From Alteromonas mediterranea DE (GTDB lineage: Bacteria; Pseudomonadota; Gammaproteobacteria; Enterobacterales; Alteromonadaceae): DNA of 64,000 nt. The notes below the pieces were generated by a model. The model was not told where the DNA came from and did not search any database. It worked only from the letters and a program-made list of their open reading frames with translations. Positions 28,898 through 37,516 of the stretch are shown here, in pieces (the stretch's first letter is position 1; each line of letters opens with the position of its first letter). Position numbers and translations under genes: made by a program. Location: the NCBI RefSeq assembly GCF_000020585.3, contig NC_011138.3:4394072-4458071 (forward strand), given 5' to 3'.

Positions 28898-29359
28898 ATG
28901 AATGTTCAGCGTTTGTGTCCCGTGTATAAAAAGTGGCTACAGCTAAATCCTTTAAATGCCCGACAACATCGCCTTGCTTTGCAAGCGCAAACCCAGCAAG
29001 CCCATCAGCAGGGAAAGCGTGAGCGGGCCAGGGAACTGGGCTATCAAACCTTTGAAGCAGCCAAAGTCATTCTTAATGCACTACAGTCCACCTCATCGAA
29101 TAAAGAAAAAGCCATACAAGAGGATGTGCTCGCGTTTGGCACCATGGGCATGTATTTGTCCTCTCTTCTCGCACAAGAGCAAAAAAAGCGTGAGGCCCAC
29201 GCCATATTGCAAGAGTGCCAACAGCAACTTATTGCAATATTACCGCTTCACGCCACTAGCCCTTCTATTTGTAGATTGATTGCATCATTACAGCAAACGC
29301 TTGAACACATTCACTTGCCTGAATGCACAAATCGATTGGCCTGTGAAACGCTGCATTAA
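28898..29359 (+). CDS. Hypothetical, probably iron-regulated protein
   Basis: A 153-residue soluble, alpha-helical protein rich in Gln, Ala and Leu, with five Cys including one near the start (RLCPVYKKW) and two near the end. No family was recognised. The ribosome-binding site AGGAGGTG is very strong. A Fur-box-like site sits directly upstream, and a second small gene follows after 24 bases. The helical spacing resembles a TPR-like bundle, but no convincing TPR signature is seen. A role in iron or haem handling is inferred only from the promoter. Confidence 0.6.
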   Translation: MNVQRLCPVYKKWLQLNPLNARQHRLALQAQTQQAHQQGKRERARELGYQTFEAAKVILNALQSTSSNKEKAIQEDVLAFGTMGMYLSSLLAQEQKKREAHAILQECQQQLIAILPLHATSPSICRLIASLQQTLEHIHLPECTNRLACETLH

Positions 29360-29383
29360 ACTATTCACAAAGGGGAAATGATC

Positions 29384-29569
29384 ATGACACCAGAACAAAT
29401 TTCAAATCAAGAAGGCTTCGTTTCGTTAAACGTAAAAGCGTCGGTATTGCAAAAGATGTTAAGCGTGGAAGTCTTGCATATGACCGACATCCACTGCACC
29501 TGTGCTCAAAGCAAGCGTGTATTACAAAAGCTGCTATTGCAAGTAGCGGCAAATGGCGCAGAAAGCTGA
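29384..29569 (+). CDS. Small Cys-containing protein in the Fur-box operon
   Basis: A 61-residue protein with a compact HCTCAQSK motif near residue 38, which could bind metal. Of two nearby ATGs, the one at 29384 has AGGGG at ideal distance (8 bases). It follows the previous gene by 24 bases and is likely co-transcribed. No family was recognised. Confidence 0.55.
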   Translation: MTPEQISNQEGFVSLNVKASVLQKMLSVEVLHMTDIHCTCAQSKRVLQKLLLQVAANGAES

Positions 29570-29680
29570 TGCCCCTGCTCGCTAGATGAATTTTAAACGG
29601 GAATAAAAAGCGGAATGCAACTTGATAGGTAACGTAGAAGTAGATGAATTAATGATGCCATTAGGTTATGAGAGGAACTC

Positions 29681-30484
29681 GTGAAATCTTCGTCGAAATG
29701 GAAAAAGGCTACGGCTAAAGCGGGCTACAGCGCGAAAACCGTTATGTATATCATGCTGGGGGCATTCATTCTTACCTCAGTGTTAAATACGATGGGCCGT
29801 GAAAAAGCCTCCCAGTCCCATGTCTTTATTACACTTAAACAACAACCCCTTGGACAGGTATTCTTAGGTATTCTTGTTCTCGGTCTCGCCTGTTACGCCT
29901 CTTGGCGCTGGCTGCAAATTTTTATCACTGATAAATCTACTGACGACAGTTTCTTTATCTACATGATCAATAAAGTCTTCTTCTTTGTGTCTGGCGCTTT
30001 CTATTTTATCGCCGCTTATGCGGGTGGAAAAACCCTTTTAGCACTAAAAAGTAGTTCCTCTTCTCAAGGAAGTGGAAAAAAGGTCAGCGAGTTTTTAATG
30101 CAGTACGAATGGGGTTTAGTATTAGTGGCCGCCATTGGTTTTTGTATACTCATATTTGCTATTGTGCAGTTCAAGCATACCTATACCACCGACTTTTTAG
30201 AAAAGTTTTCTTTACCCGCGTTAAGTCAACGTATCGAAAAGAGTGTGACCGTAACTGGTCGGCTAGGGTACACCGCTAGGGGCGTTGTTTACTCGCTAGT
30301 AGGAAGCTTTTTTATTCTCGCCGCTTTTTTAAGTAATCCTTCAGAAGCAGGTGGCTTACAAAAAGCGCTTGAAACCTTAATGCAGCAACCCTTCGGCCCC
30401 TATCTTATCGCGGCCGTGGGAGCAGGATTCATTATGTTTGGACTTTATTGTGCACTTGAAGCCAAGTATAGAAAAATCGACTAA
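29681..30484 (+). CDS. DUF1206 family membrane protein
   Basis: A 267-residue protein made of three repeated two-helix units of DUF1206. The repeats open with AGYSAKTVMYIMLGAFIL (about residue 14) and LGYTARGVVYSLVGSFFIL (about 195), with the middle unit diverged. Function is unknown. The start is GTG with GAGAGGAA upstream. A bidirectional terminator separates it from tusA. Confidence 0.8.
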   Translation: MKSSSKWKKATAKAGYSAKTVMYIMLGAFILTSVLNTMGREKASQSHVFITLKQQPLGQVFLGILVLGLACYASWRWLQIFITDKSTDDSFFIYMINKVFFFVSGAFYFIAAYAGGKTLLALKSSSSSQGSGKKVSEFLMQYEWGLVLVAAIGFCILIFAIVQFKHTYTTDFLEKFSLPALSQRIEKSVTVTGRLGYTARGVVYSLVGSFFILAAFLSNPSEAGGLQKALETLMQQPFGPYLIAAVGAGFIMFGLYCALEAKYRKID

Positions 30485-30497
30485 CGATTTAAAAAAG

Positions 30498-30527
30498 AAG
30501 GGCGCCTATTCGCGCCCTTTCTTTATA
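30498..30527. terminator. Bidirectional terminator between DUF1206 gene and tusA
   Basis: AAGGGCGC / GCGCCCTT stem with a 6-base loop. T-rich sequence follows on the plus strand and an A-run precedes it (a T-run on the minus strand), so it can serve both convergent genes. It overlaps the tusA stop codon. Confidence 0.8.
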
Positions 30528-30766
30528 ACGTATTGATACGGTAAGGTCTCAGTTTGGGATGCCACTAAGGTATGGTCCATAAAGCGGCAAAAACTGGGAA
30601 TATCTCTGGCCGTTGATGGATCGTCAGCCGTGACCGAAAGAGTTTCCCCATCGGCCAACTTTCGAATATTCAAACGCACCATCATCACCGGCTCAGGGCA
30701 GCGAAGTCCCAAAGCATCTAGGTGCTGACTGGCGGCGTTAAACACGTTGTCAAACTTAGATGCCAT
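30506..30766 (-). CDS. tusA: Sulfurtransferase TusA-like protein
   Basis: An 86-residue SirA/TusA-like protein with the active-site motif [11 protein letters not shown]; the Cys carries persulfide sulfur. TusA relays sulfur from IscS for tRNA 2-thiouridine synthesis and other pathways. The ATG at 30766 lies 11 bases inside the end of pyrE, so translation is probably coupled. A GTG three codons upstream is a less likely start. Confidence 0.85.
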   Translation of the reverse strand: MASKFDNVFNAASQHLDALGLRCPEPVMMVRLNIRKLADGETLSVTADDPSTARDIPSFCRFMDHTLVASQTETLPYQYVIKKGRE

Positions 30767-31397
30767 AGTTTTCACGATAGGTGTTTATTGCAGCGATCTC
30801 GTTATCAAAACCGCCTTTTTCACCAAGGTATGACACCACATCGGCAAGGGAAACAATCGAGATAACCTGCGTGTTGAAGTCGCGCTCTACTTCTTGAATC
30901 GCAGAGAGCTCGCCTTTACCGCGCTCTTGTCTATCTAACGCGATAAGTACGCCTGACAGGCTTGCTTGCTGCTGCTCTATGAGTGTCATAGACTCACGAA
31001 TAGCAGTGCCGGCTGTGATCACATCATCCACCAGCATAACCTTGCCCTCTAGCGGGCTTCCCACTAGATTGCCACCTTCACCGTGTGTTTTGGCTTCTTT
31101 GCGGTTAAAGCAATAAGGCACATCAAGGTTATGGTTATCCGCTAACGCCACGGCAGTCGTAGTGGCAATAGGAATGCCTTTGTAGGCCGGGCCAAACAGT
31201 ACGTTAAACTCAACGCCGGCATCCATTAGTGCATTGGCGTAAAAGCGGCCCAGCTTGGCCAAATCACCGCCGCGGTTAAACAAACCAGCATTAAAGAAGT
31301 AGGGGCTCACGCGGCCCGATTTTAGCGTAAATTCGCCGAACTTCAGTACGCCACGTTCAATAGCAAACTCGATAAAATCTCGCTGAAACGCTTTCAT
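30756..31397 (-). CDS. pyrE: Orotate phosphoribosyltransferase
   Basis: A 213-residue PyrE that joins orotate to PRPP in pyrimidine synthesis. The PRPP-binding loop [16 protein letters not shown] is at about 118-133, and the N-terminal [13 protein letters not shown] is conserved. It is 21 bases downstream of rph, as in enterobacteria, where pyrE expression is coupled to rph translation. No clear pyrimidine attenuator was seen in the short gap. Confidence 0.96.
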   Translation of the reverse strand: MKAFQRDFIEFAIERGVLKFGEFTLKSGRVSPYFFNAGLFNRGGDLAKLGRFYANALMDAGVEFNVLFGPAYKGIPIATTTAVALADNHNLDVPYCFNRKEAKTHGEGGNLVGSPLEGKVMLVDDVITAGTAIRESMTLIEQQQASLSGVLIALDRQERGKGELSAIQEVERDFNTQVISIVSLADVVSYLGEKGGFDNEIAAINTYRENYGI

Positions 31398-31418
31398 GAT
31401 GACCTCTTTATTACTCGC

Positions 31419-32132
31419 TTACGCCAAGGCTGCTTTTTGAATATCGAATAGTTCACGTAGACCGTGCTTACCAATTTTCAACAGCTCATCAAGTTCTTCA
31501 AACGAGAAAGGTTCGCCCTCAGCAGTGCCTTGCACTTCGATAAGCTTACCTGTCTCTGTCATTACAATGTTCATATCGGTTTCAGCTTCAGAATCTTCTG
31601 TATACTCAAGGTCAGCAATGGGTGTACCTTCGTAAATACCGACTGATAGCGCAGCAATCATGTGCTTAAGTGGGTTTGTTTTAATAATACCTTTGCTGCG
31701 CATGTATGTAAGCGCATCAACTAAGGCAACACATGCGCCGGTAATTGAGGCTGTGCGGGTACCGCCATCTGCTTGGATAACGTCGCAATCAAGCGTGATG
31801 GTGTTTTCACCCAGTAATTTTAGGTCAAGTGCAGCGCGAAGTGAACGAGCGATGAGACGCTGAATTTCTAACGTACGGCCACCTTGCTTACCGCGTGCGG
31901 CTTCACGACCGCTGCGAGTATGAGTTGCGCGCGGAAGCATACTGTATTCCGCCGTCACCCAACCTTTGCCTTGGCCTTTCATAAAGCGTGGTACACCTTC
32001 TTCCACCGTCGCATTACACAACACCTTGGTGTTACCAAACTCTACAAGAACAGAGCCTTCTGCATGACAAGTGTATTGGCGAGTAATAGTAACGGGGCGA
32101 ATTTGACTGGCGGTTCTGCCGCTTGGACGCAT
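31419..32132 (-). CDS. rph: Ribonuclease PH
   Basis: A 237-residue phosphorolytic 3'-5' exoribonuclease that trims tRNA 3' ends. Conserved stretches include [31 protein letters not shown], and the catalytic-loop region [19 protein letters not shown]. The ATG at 32132 follows GGAG. It forms an operon with pyrE and tusA, divergent from yicC. Confidence 0.96.
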   Translation of the reverse strand: MRPSGRTASQIRPVTITRQYTCHAEGSVLVEFGNTKVLCNATVEEGVPRFMKGQGKGWVTAEYSMLPRATHTRSGREAARGKQGGRTLEIQRLIARSLRAALDLKLLGENTITLDCDVIQADGGTRTASITGACVALVDALTYMRSKGIIKTNPLKHMIAALSVGIYEGTPIADLEYTEDSEAETDMNIVMTETGKLIEVQGTAEGEPFSFEELDELLKIGKHGLRELFDIQKAALA

Positions 32133-32312
32133 AGTGTTCTCCACAACGTAAATGCTTAAAAATGAATTGCGATTTACAGTTCTGCCCTGCGTTAAAAATA
32201 CGAGAAAGTTAACGCGCGGCCAAACGCTGCAAATACAAAATAGCTACGAAATTGCGCTTAAGTATAACGCAATACCCGCAAGCGTTAAAAACGAACTTTG
32301 CATGTTTACTTA

Positions 32313-32342
32313 TTGAAAATCGTAAATGTGGGGTAATATACA
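32313..32342 (+). promoter_or_regulatory. Candidate sigma-70 promoter of yicC
   Basis: TTGAAA and TATACA are separated by 18 bases, about 90 bases before the yicC start. The -10 is weak and other pairings are possible. The leader downstream could fold through a CCTGC/GCAGG pairing that ends in CTTTTAT (32356-32412), a possible attenuator. Confidence 0.3.
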
Positions 32343-32432
32343 AAATACAAGAAAACCTGCCTTCGATTTTCACGTATACAACACGACGTTCGGGTTGTTT
32401 TTGCAGGCTTTTATAAAAATTAAAGGATATTT

Positions 32433-33296
32433 ATGATTTACAGCATGACAGCGTTTGCGCGCGTAGAAACGAAAAAAGAGTGGGGCTCAGCGGTTTGGGA
32501 AATACGCTCAGTTAACCAACGCTTTTTAGAGACCTACTTCCGCCTACCAGAGCAGTTTCGCTCATTAGAGCCTGTTTTACGCGAGCGTTTCCGCAAAAAG
32601 TTGGCGCGAGGAAAAGTAGAATGTGCCTTGCGTTTTACCGCAAACGATGCAGCTGTAACCAAGCTTAGCTTAAATGAAGAGCTAGCAAAGCAAGTTCTAC
32701 ACGCGGCCGACTGGGTGCAGTCGCACGGTCAATCAACTGGCGTTAATCCGCTAGACGTATTGCGCTGGCCTGGCGTAATTGCCGCCGAAGAGGCCGATAT
32801 GGATGCCATTCACGCCGATGTAATGACCGCGTTCGACCAAGCGTTAAATGACTTCATTAGTGCCCGTGCTACAGAAGGCGAAGCGCTTAAAGGCATGATT
32901 ACGCAGCGTCTCGATGCCATTGAAGCAGAAGCGGAAAAAGTGGCGGCGCGCATGCCTGAAATTATGGTGTGGCAGCGCGAAAGAGTACAGGCGCGCTTTG
33001 AAGAGGCAAAAGTAGAGCTAGACGCTGGCCGTTTCGAGCAAGAGATGATCATGCTTGCGCAAAAAGTGGATGTGGCAGAAGAGCTAGACCGCTTAAACGC
33101 ACACGTTAAAGAAACCCGCAATATCCTTAAGAAGGGCGGGGCAGTAGGCCGCAGACTCGACTTTATGATGCAGGAATTTAATCGTGAATCGAACACCTTA
33201 GGTTCAAAATCTATTAGCACTGACATAACGCAATCAGCTGTAGAGCTTAAAGTATTAATTGAGCAGATGCGCGAACAGATCCAAAACATCGAATAG
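32433..33296 (+). CDS. yicC: YicC family endoribonuclease
   Basis: A 287-residue YicC protein with the N-terminal MIYSMTAFARVE signature and C-terminal DUF1732 domain (QEFNRESNTLGSKS near residue 248). E. coli YicC has been described as an endoribonuclease acting on small RNA. AAAGGA precedes the ATG. Its last codons (EQIQNIE-stop) are the attachment site of the downstream island: an EQIQNIK-stop copy recurs at 58036-58059, so the element carries a substitute yicC tail. Confidence 0.92.
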   Translation: MIYSMTAFARVETKKEWGSAVWEIRSVNQRFLETYFRLPEQFRSLEPVLRERFRKKLARGKVECALRFTANDAAVTKLSLNEELAKQVLHAADWVQSHGQSTGVNPLDVLRWPGVIAAEEADMDAIHADVMTAFDQALNDFISARATEGEALKGMITQRLDAIEAEAEKVAARMPEIMVWQRERVQARFEEAKVELDAGRFEQEMIMLAQKVDVAEELDRLNAHVKETRNILKKGGAVGRRLDFMMQEFNRESNTLGSKSISTDITQSAVELKVLIEQMREQIQNIE

Positions 33297-33468
33297 GTTC
33301 TTGGGTTGAAATTTACCCGTCCAAGAATGCCTTAAAAGCCCTGTATTACCTTGTGAAGAGCATCGAAATTACAGGGCTTTTTTATTTTTCCCGTCCAATT
33401 CGGTTGGTAGATTTCCATTATCAACTACTTGTTTAGTGGGGGCAGAATGGTGGGCAGTCCCCTCATTT
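33294..33468. repeat. attL-side direct repeat at the 3' end of yicC
   Basis: The 175 bases from the yicC stop codon onward recur at 58057-58231 with three mismatches and no gap. The similarity continues more weakly upstream into the last codons of yicC (33276 on). The repeats bound a 24,763-bp segment with an integrase just inside the left copy, as expected for a site-specific element that uses the end of yicC. Confidence 0.88.
33335..33385 (+). terminator. Terminator downstream of yicC
   Basis: AAAGCCCTGTA / TACAGGGCTTT forms an 11-bp stem around a 24-base loop and runs into a T-rich tract. It lies inside the attachment repeat, so a second copy is at 58098-58148. Confidence 0.65.
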
Positions 33469-33498
33469 TTGCTCAATAAGCAAATCGGTGGTGGGCAG
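33449..33498. promoter_or_regulatory. Putative integrase arm-type sites, left end
   Basis: GGTGGGCAG occurs at 33449-33457 and 33490-33498, just inside the left end of the island and before the integrase gene. Matching copies occur at the right end (57946-57954, variant GGTGGGCAA at 57958-57966) and at 58212-58220. Short direct repeats near both ends are typical of arm sites bound by the N-terminal domain of tyrosine integrases. Confidence 0.45.
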
Positions 33499-33541
33499 CC
33501 ATTATTGCCCCCTCCATTATTTCAGCAACTATGGAGTAAAC

Positions 33542-34789
33542 ATGGGAAAACTCACAGCAAAACAGGTTATTGCATACAGCAAAGCCGACCCAAAAAAATA
33601 TTCAGATGGTGAAGGGTTATACTTTTGCGTCCGCAAACAAGGCTCGCCTTACTGGATGATCCGCTACACCACAGCCAAAGGAAGACGAGAAGCAACCTTG
33701 GGGCAATTTCCTTTAATGTCGTTGGCAGACGCCAGAATTGCCGCCGCATACTTTCGAAAGGAAGTACGTGACGGCATAGATCCTCTTCTGGAAAAACAGA
33801 AAATCGAGTTACCTGACATTGAAACCGTGGATCAACTGTTCCATGACTGGTATCGAACCGATCTGAGTAGACGACTAAAGCATCCCAAGATCCCGTATCG
33901 GGTTTACACCAAAGACATAAGCCCTGTCATTGGCATTAAGTGTATTGCTGAGGTGACCGCACGTGACGTACGCGAAGTATTAGAGCGCATTCGAGAAAGT
34001 AACCGCCCTACCATTGCCAACGACACCTTGATGTACATGAAGCAGTTGTTTCGACATGCGATAAAGCTCGACTTAACGCTGAACAACCCAGCCGCAGCCT
34101 TTACCGTGGACGATGCCGGTGGCGTGGAGTCCAGTAAAGATAGGATGCTCAGCAAAGAGGAAATTCACTACGCCTTTAGCGTGTTTCATACCCATATCAA
34201 TAGCTTTGGCCGCGACAACTACCTCGCTTGCTGTCTTTTTTTGGTATTGGGCGTACGCAAAAGCGAACTTTGCCAAGCCATGTGGCGTGAAATGGATTTA
34301 ACCACGGGCGTATGGGACCTACCCAAAGAACGCAGCAAAACCGGCGTCCCAATCAGCATTTCCTTACCACGCCAAGCCATTGCTTGGTTTAACGAGTTGC
34401 AAATCCGCGCTTGTGGCTCGCCTTATGTTTTCCCAGCCAGACGAGCAAGCCATCGTCCACATATGGGGCCAGATACGCTTAACCGCGCCATTTCTAAACT
34501 CTTTGGTCGCGAGCCTGGGCGCAAAAAACAGCCACTCAATAAAATGGGTAAACTTGAATACTTCACCGTACACGATTTACGCCGCACCTTTCGCAGCCTT
34601 GCCGCCTCTTTGGGCATTGCAGGAAATGTGGCCGAACGCTGTCTTAGCCATAAGCTAAAAGGCGTTGAGGGTATCTACGACCGGCCCGAGCTTTTTGAAA
34701 ACAGTACTTTGAAGAGCGCCGAATTGCCCATCAAACCGTGGCTGATGTGGTTGAACCATTGGTGGTACTCGCCCCTTGGCTTTCGCTAA
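33542..34789 (+). CDS. int: Tyrosine recombinase, P4-type integrase
   Basis: A 415-residue integrase with an N-terminal DUF4102-like arm-binding domain (KKYSDGEGLYFCVRKQGSPYWMIRY, about 14-90), a SAM-like core-binding domain and a catalytic domain. Catalytic residues are visible: Arg in LGVRKSEL, HDLRRTF (HxxR), the second His in LSHKLKG and Tyr in EGIYDRPE. It should catalyse insertion and excision of the island at the end of yicC. The ATG at 33542 follows GGAG; the frame extends upstream without support. It reads inward from attL. Confidence 0.93.
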   Translation: MGKLTAKQVIAYSKADPKKYSDGEGLYFCVRKQGSPYWMIRYTTAKGRREATLGQFPLMSLADARIAAAYFRKEVRDGIDPLLEKQKIELPDIETVDQLFHDWYRTDLSRRLKHPKIPYRVYTKDISPVIGIKCIAEVTARDVREVLERIRESNRPTIANDTLMYMKQLFRHAIKLDLTLNNPAAAFTVDDAGGVESSKDRMLSKEEIHYAFSVFHTHINSFGRDNYLACCLFLVLGVRKSELCQAMWREMDLTTGVWDLPKERSKTGVPISISLPRQAIAWFNELQIRACGSPYVFPARRASHRPHMGPDTLNRAISKLFGREPGRKKQPLNKMGKLEYFTVHDLRRTFRSLAASLGIAGNVAERCLSHKLKGVEGIYDRPELFENSTLKSAELPIKPWLMWLNHWWYSPLGFR

Positions 34790-34920
34790 AACTCACGTTC
34801 TACGTGATTGTCAGCCTAGGACGCAAACTGGGGCTTTGATTGACAAAACAAGTCACTAAACATAATCTTCAAGCCAATATGACCGACGCCTCTGCATTTC
34901 TGTACGCGTCGGTTCTCATT

Positions 34921-36150
34921 TTAGCGTAGCGGTATGCTTCGCAAATGTGTTTCGATTGCTTCAATCATCGACTTGGTAAGTGGTAAATGCGCTTTTTCTT
35001 TCGCCCAGATTTCATGAAAGCCTGCCACGGTTTGCTTGGCAGTATCTAATACCAATTTTTCTGGCAGCATGGCTTTAGCCGCTAAGTGTGACAGCTCATC
35101 CAGCGTGAAATCACTGAATTTCTTGCTACGGCTCACCTTCAGCGACGCACTATCATCGGGGATATAAGGAATAGTCGAGACAAAGTCATAGGCAGGCGCG
35201 ATCGATGCGGTGCGCTTGTCTTTGTAAATCACAGACCAATTCTTCAGATGCATATCCGCATTGCCAATTAGGGTATTGAACACCAATCGACGCGTAAATT
35301 CTGCAATGTCTTCGTCTTGACCTTCGATGCCGATAACCTGAGCAATATTGCGCATACTGGCTTTTTTGTATTTATCTTGAGGATAGACGCCAAACACTTG
35401 CGCAAAATCTTCAATATGCACGGCTTGATCATCTGCACGATCAAAGCGCTTGATCACAAACGCCTGAGCATTTTTAAAAGAGTCACCATATTTGCCAATG
35501 CCATCTGGGATATTAGCAATCTGGTTAATCGGGAGTAGCTGCGTTTCTGGCACATCCATCCCCAACATGCGAGCCAGTTCCATCATCGAATATTCATTTT
35601 CTGGCACAGCGTCAAAACGAGACGATGGCAATTTCACAATCCAAGAACCACCTTGACCGGTTGCTGGAATAGTCAACCCACCGTTTGCCTGTTGTACGGC
35701 CGAAAACTTCAACTGCACACCCGCCAATGAAAAACGCATTGGAACATCTATTTTCGTTTCTTCGTCAATGTCTTGATGCACATTAGGCGGCAGCGCTTCA
35801 CCATCAGCAGGTTCAACCGTGATCGCACCTGCTAAATCTTGTCCTAACACCCACAATAGAAAAAACTCCCGCGCTGGATTCACTCCGGCACGCTCTGCCA
35901 GGTAATGACGCATGGTTTCTTCTGGCAAAAGGTTAGAGAAAAACGGAGTTAATTTGGTTTGGGTCGGTTTAAAATTAGTCAGTAAGCCACCCAGTGCATC
36001 TTTAAAACCCAGCCCTAACACGGGCCGTGATTCATCATGAATGTACGAATCCATAAAGGCAAAAAGCGTTCTGTCATTGCCCACGTTGGTGATCGTTGCT
36101 ATGGGTTCGCCATAGAGCAACACGTTGAGCGTAGAAACATGATTAGTCAT
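34921..36150 (-). CDS. hipA: HipA-family kinase toxin (module 1)
   Basis: A 409-residue HipA-like Ser/Thr kinase. An N-terminal subdomain (about 1-110) precedes the kinase core with LIGNADMHLKNWS (catalytic loop, Asp and Asn; about 296-308) and APAYDFVST (metal-binding Asp). In E. coli HipA phosphorylates glutamyl-tRNA synthetase and causes persistence; other HipA families have different targets. The ATG at 36150 overlaps the end of the upstream HTH gene by 8 bases. HipBA cargo is also known from yicC-targeted islands. Confidence 0.9.
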   Translation of the reverse strand: MTNHVSTLNVLLYGEPIATITNVGNDRTLFAFMDSYIHDESRPVLGLGFKDALGGLLTNFKPTQTKLTPFFSNLLPEETMRHYLAERAGVNPAREFFLLWVLGQDLAGAITVEPADGEALPPNVHQDIDEETKIDVPMRFSLAGVQLKFSAVQQANGGLTIPATGQGGSWIVKLPSSRFDAVPENEYSMMELARMLGMDVPETQLLPINQIANIPDGIGKYGDSFKNAQAFVIKRFDRADDQAVHIEDFAQVFGVYPQDKYKKASMRNIAQVIGIEGQDEDIAEFTRRLVFNTLIGNADMHLKNWSVIYKDKRTASIAPAYDFVSTIPYIPDDSASLKVSRSKKFSDFTLDELSHLAAKAMLPEKLVLDTAKQTVAGFHEIWAKEKAHLPLTKSMIEAIETHLRSIPLR

Positions 36151-36463
36151 CAATGTCTTCCTCTAGCTGATATGCGGGCGGTATTGGCTCAGCTTCATCG
36201 CTGATACCGTTAATACCTTGGCTGCTTCGAATGATTGACTTGATGGCAGGAACGGACTTTTTAGGCGCAACCAATAACTCTAGGTCGAGTACACGGGCAA
36301 GTGCAATCAAACTGGATATTCTTAAATCAACGCCGCCAGACTCGATTTTCGAAATATGACTTTGCGGCACCCCCGAACGCGCGCTTAACTCTCTTTGGCT
36401 AAACCCCTTGCGTACCCGAGCTTCTCGAAGACTTTCTAGTATCTGCTCTGTTACATAGCTCAT
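36143..36463 (-). CDS. hipB: HipB-like HTH antitoxin (module 1)
   Basis: A 106-residue XRE-type DNA-binding protein with its helix-turn-helix at about residues 15-60 (GFSQRELSARSGVPQSHISKIESGGVDLR) and an acidic tail (about 75-106) that could contact the toxin. It precedes hipA with an 8-base overlap, the standard antitoxin-toxin order. It probably represses its own promoter in the region to the right. Confidence 0.88.
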   Translation of the reverse strand: MSYVTEQILESLREARVRKGFSQRELSARSGVPQSHISKIESGGVDLRISSLIALARVLDLELLVAPKKSVPAIKSIIRSSQGINGISDEAEPIPPAYQLEEDIDD

Positions 36464-36787
36464 TTCGATACGCCTTAATGCATCAATTAGGAATAATTAT
36501 ATACAAAAACATATCACCGTAATCCCACAAACACAAGAATGATTAGCTATTATGTATCACTAAGTACTTTTTGATATGCAATTATAGATAGATCGTAACA
36601 TGCGCGCTCAATTACTGTGGGCAGTTGGGACAATGGGGCAACACTTGATATGCCGAGCTTCAGAGGGTGAATAAGAGGGATGTGAACCGCCCCAAGGAAT
36701 GGGGCAATTGGGGATGCGGTAAGAACTCCTAACCGCATCAAAAATGCCAAACTTGCAAAAGTCCCAAATTGGGACTAACATCTGTTT
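36464..36787. other. Divergent promoter region hipBA-1 / higBA
   Basis: No gene is seen in this 324-base gap. It should carry two divergent toxin-antitoxin promoters. A perfect palindrome GTCCCAA-A-TTGGGAC at 36761-36775 lies 12 bases before higB and is a good candidate for the HigBA operator. The segment 36617-36767 is repeated at 58350-58500 without net indels, in the remnant of a related island. Confidence 0.6.
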
Positions 36788-37090
36788 ATGAGAATTATCG
36801 CACTATCAACCTTAAAAACATTTTGGGAAGACAGCCCAGAATACATTGACACGAAAGAGCCAACGTTAGCGTGGTATAGGCATGCATTAAACGCTGATTG
36901 GGGAGCACCGGCGGATGTGAAACAGGACTTTAGAAATGCCAGCATCCTCAAAGATGGGCGTGTCGTGTTTAACATTGCCGGTAATAAATACCGGTTAGTT
37001 GTTTGGATCAATTATGCCTACAAGGTGGTTTACATACGGTTTATCGGCAGCCATGCGCAATACGATAAAATTGATGTGCAAACGATTTGA
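36788..37090 (+). CDS. higB: HigB-type mRNA interferase toxin
   Basis: A 100-residue toxin of the HigB (RelE-superfamily) group that cleaves mRNA on the ribosome. Typical elements are visible: WEDSPEYIDTKEPTLAWYRHAL, ADVKQDFRNASILKDGRVVFNIAGNKYRLVVWINY and the end RFIGSHAQYDKID. It precedes its antitoxin, the reversed toxin-first order usual for higBA. A truncated copy is found at 58495-58630. Confidence 0.9.
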   Translation: MRIIALSTLKTFWEDSPEYIDTKEPTLAWYRHALNADWGAPADVKQDFRNASILKDGRVVFNIAGNKYRLVVWINYAYKVVYIRFIGSHAQYDKIDVQTI

Positions 37091-37119
37091 AGCCAAAAGG
37101 TAGTAACAAGAGGTATATA

Positions 37120-37491
37120 ATGGACATCAGACCTATTAAAACAGATGCCGACTACCGCGCGGCATTAGACGATATCGAAAACCTAATGATGGCGGAGCCT
37201 GATACCGTCGAAGGCGAAAAGCTGGACATTTTGGTTACGTTAGTTGAAGCCTACGAAGCAAAGCATTTCCCAATGGATTTGCCAGACCCTGTTGAGGCAA
37301 TAAAGTTTGAGATGGAGCGCAAAGGCTTAACGGTTAAAGATCTTGAACCCATGATAGGTAAAAGCAATCGTGTTTATGAAATCCTAAACCATAAGCGGTC
37401 ACTCACGCTAAAAATGATTTGGAAACTTCATGAAGGGCTAGGTATTCCAGCAGAGTCGCTCATCAAACCGCCGCAAGTTCGCGCGTCATAG
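37120..37491 (+). CDS. higA: HigA-type HTH antitoxin
   Basis: A 123-residue antitoxin with an N-terminal helical toxin-binding part (DYRAALDDIENLMMAEPDTVEGEKLDILVTLVEAYE) and a C-terminal helix-turn-helix (about 80-120; KGLTVKDLEPMIGKSNRVYEILNHKRSLTL). The ATG at 37120 has AAGAGG upstream; the frame opens earlier without support. It follows higB by 29 bases and probably binds the palindrome before higB. Confidence 0.9.
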   Translation: MDIRPIKTDADYRAALDDIENLMMAEPDTVEGEKLDILVTLVEAYEAKHFPMDLPDPVEAIKFEMERKGLTVKDLEPMIGKSNRVYEILNHKRSLTLKMIWKLHEGLGIPAESLIKPPQVRAS

Positions 37492-37516
37492 TGCTGCACA
37501 TAAAAATTATGTTGTC

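Noticed and set aside
33294..33541. tRNA or tmRNA gene as the island attachment site
   Set aside because: No cloverleaf or TpsiC-like sequence; the target is the end of the yicC coding region.
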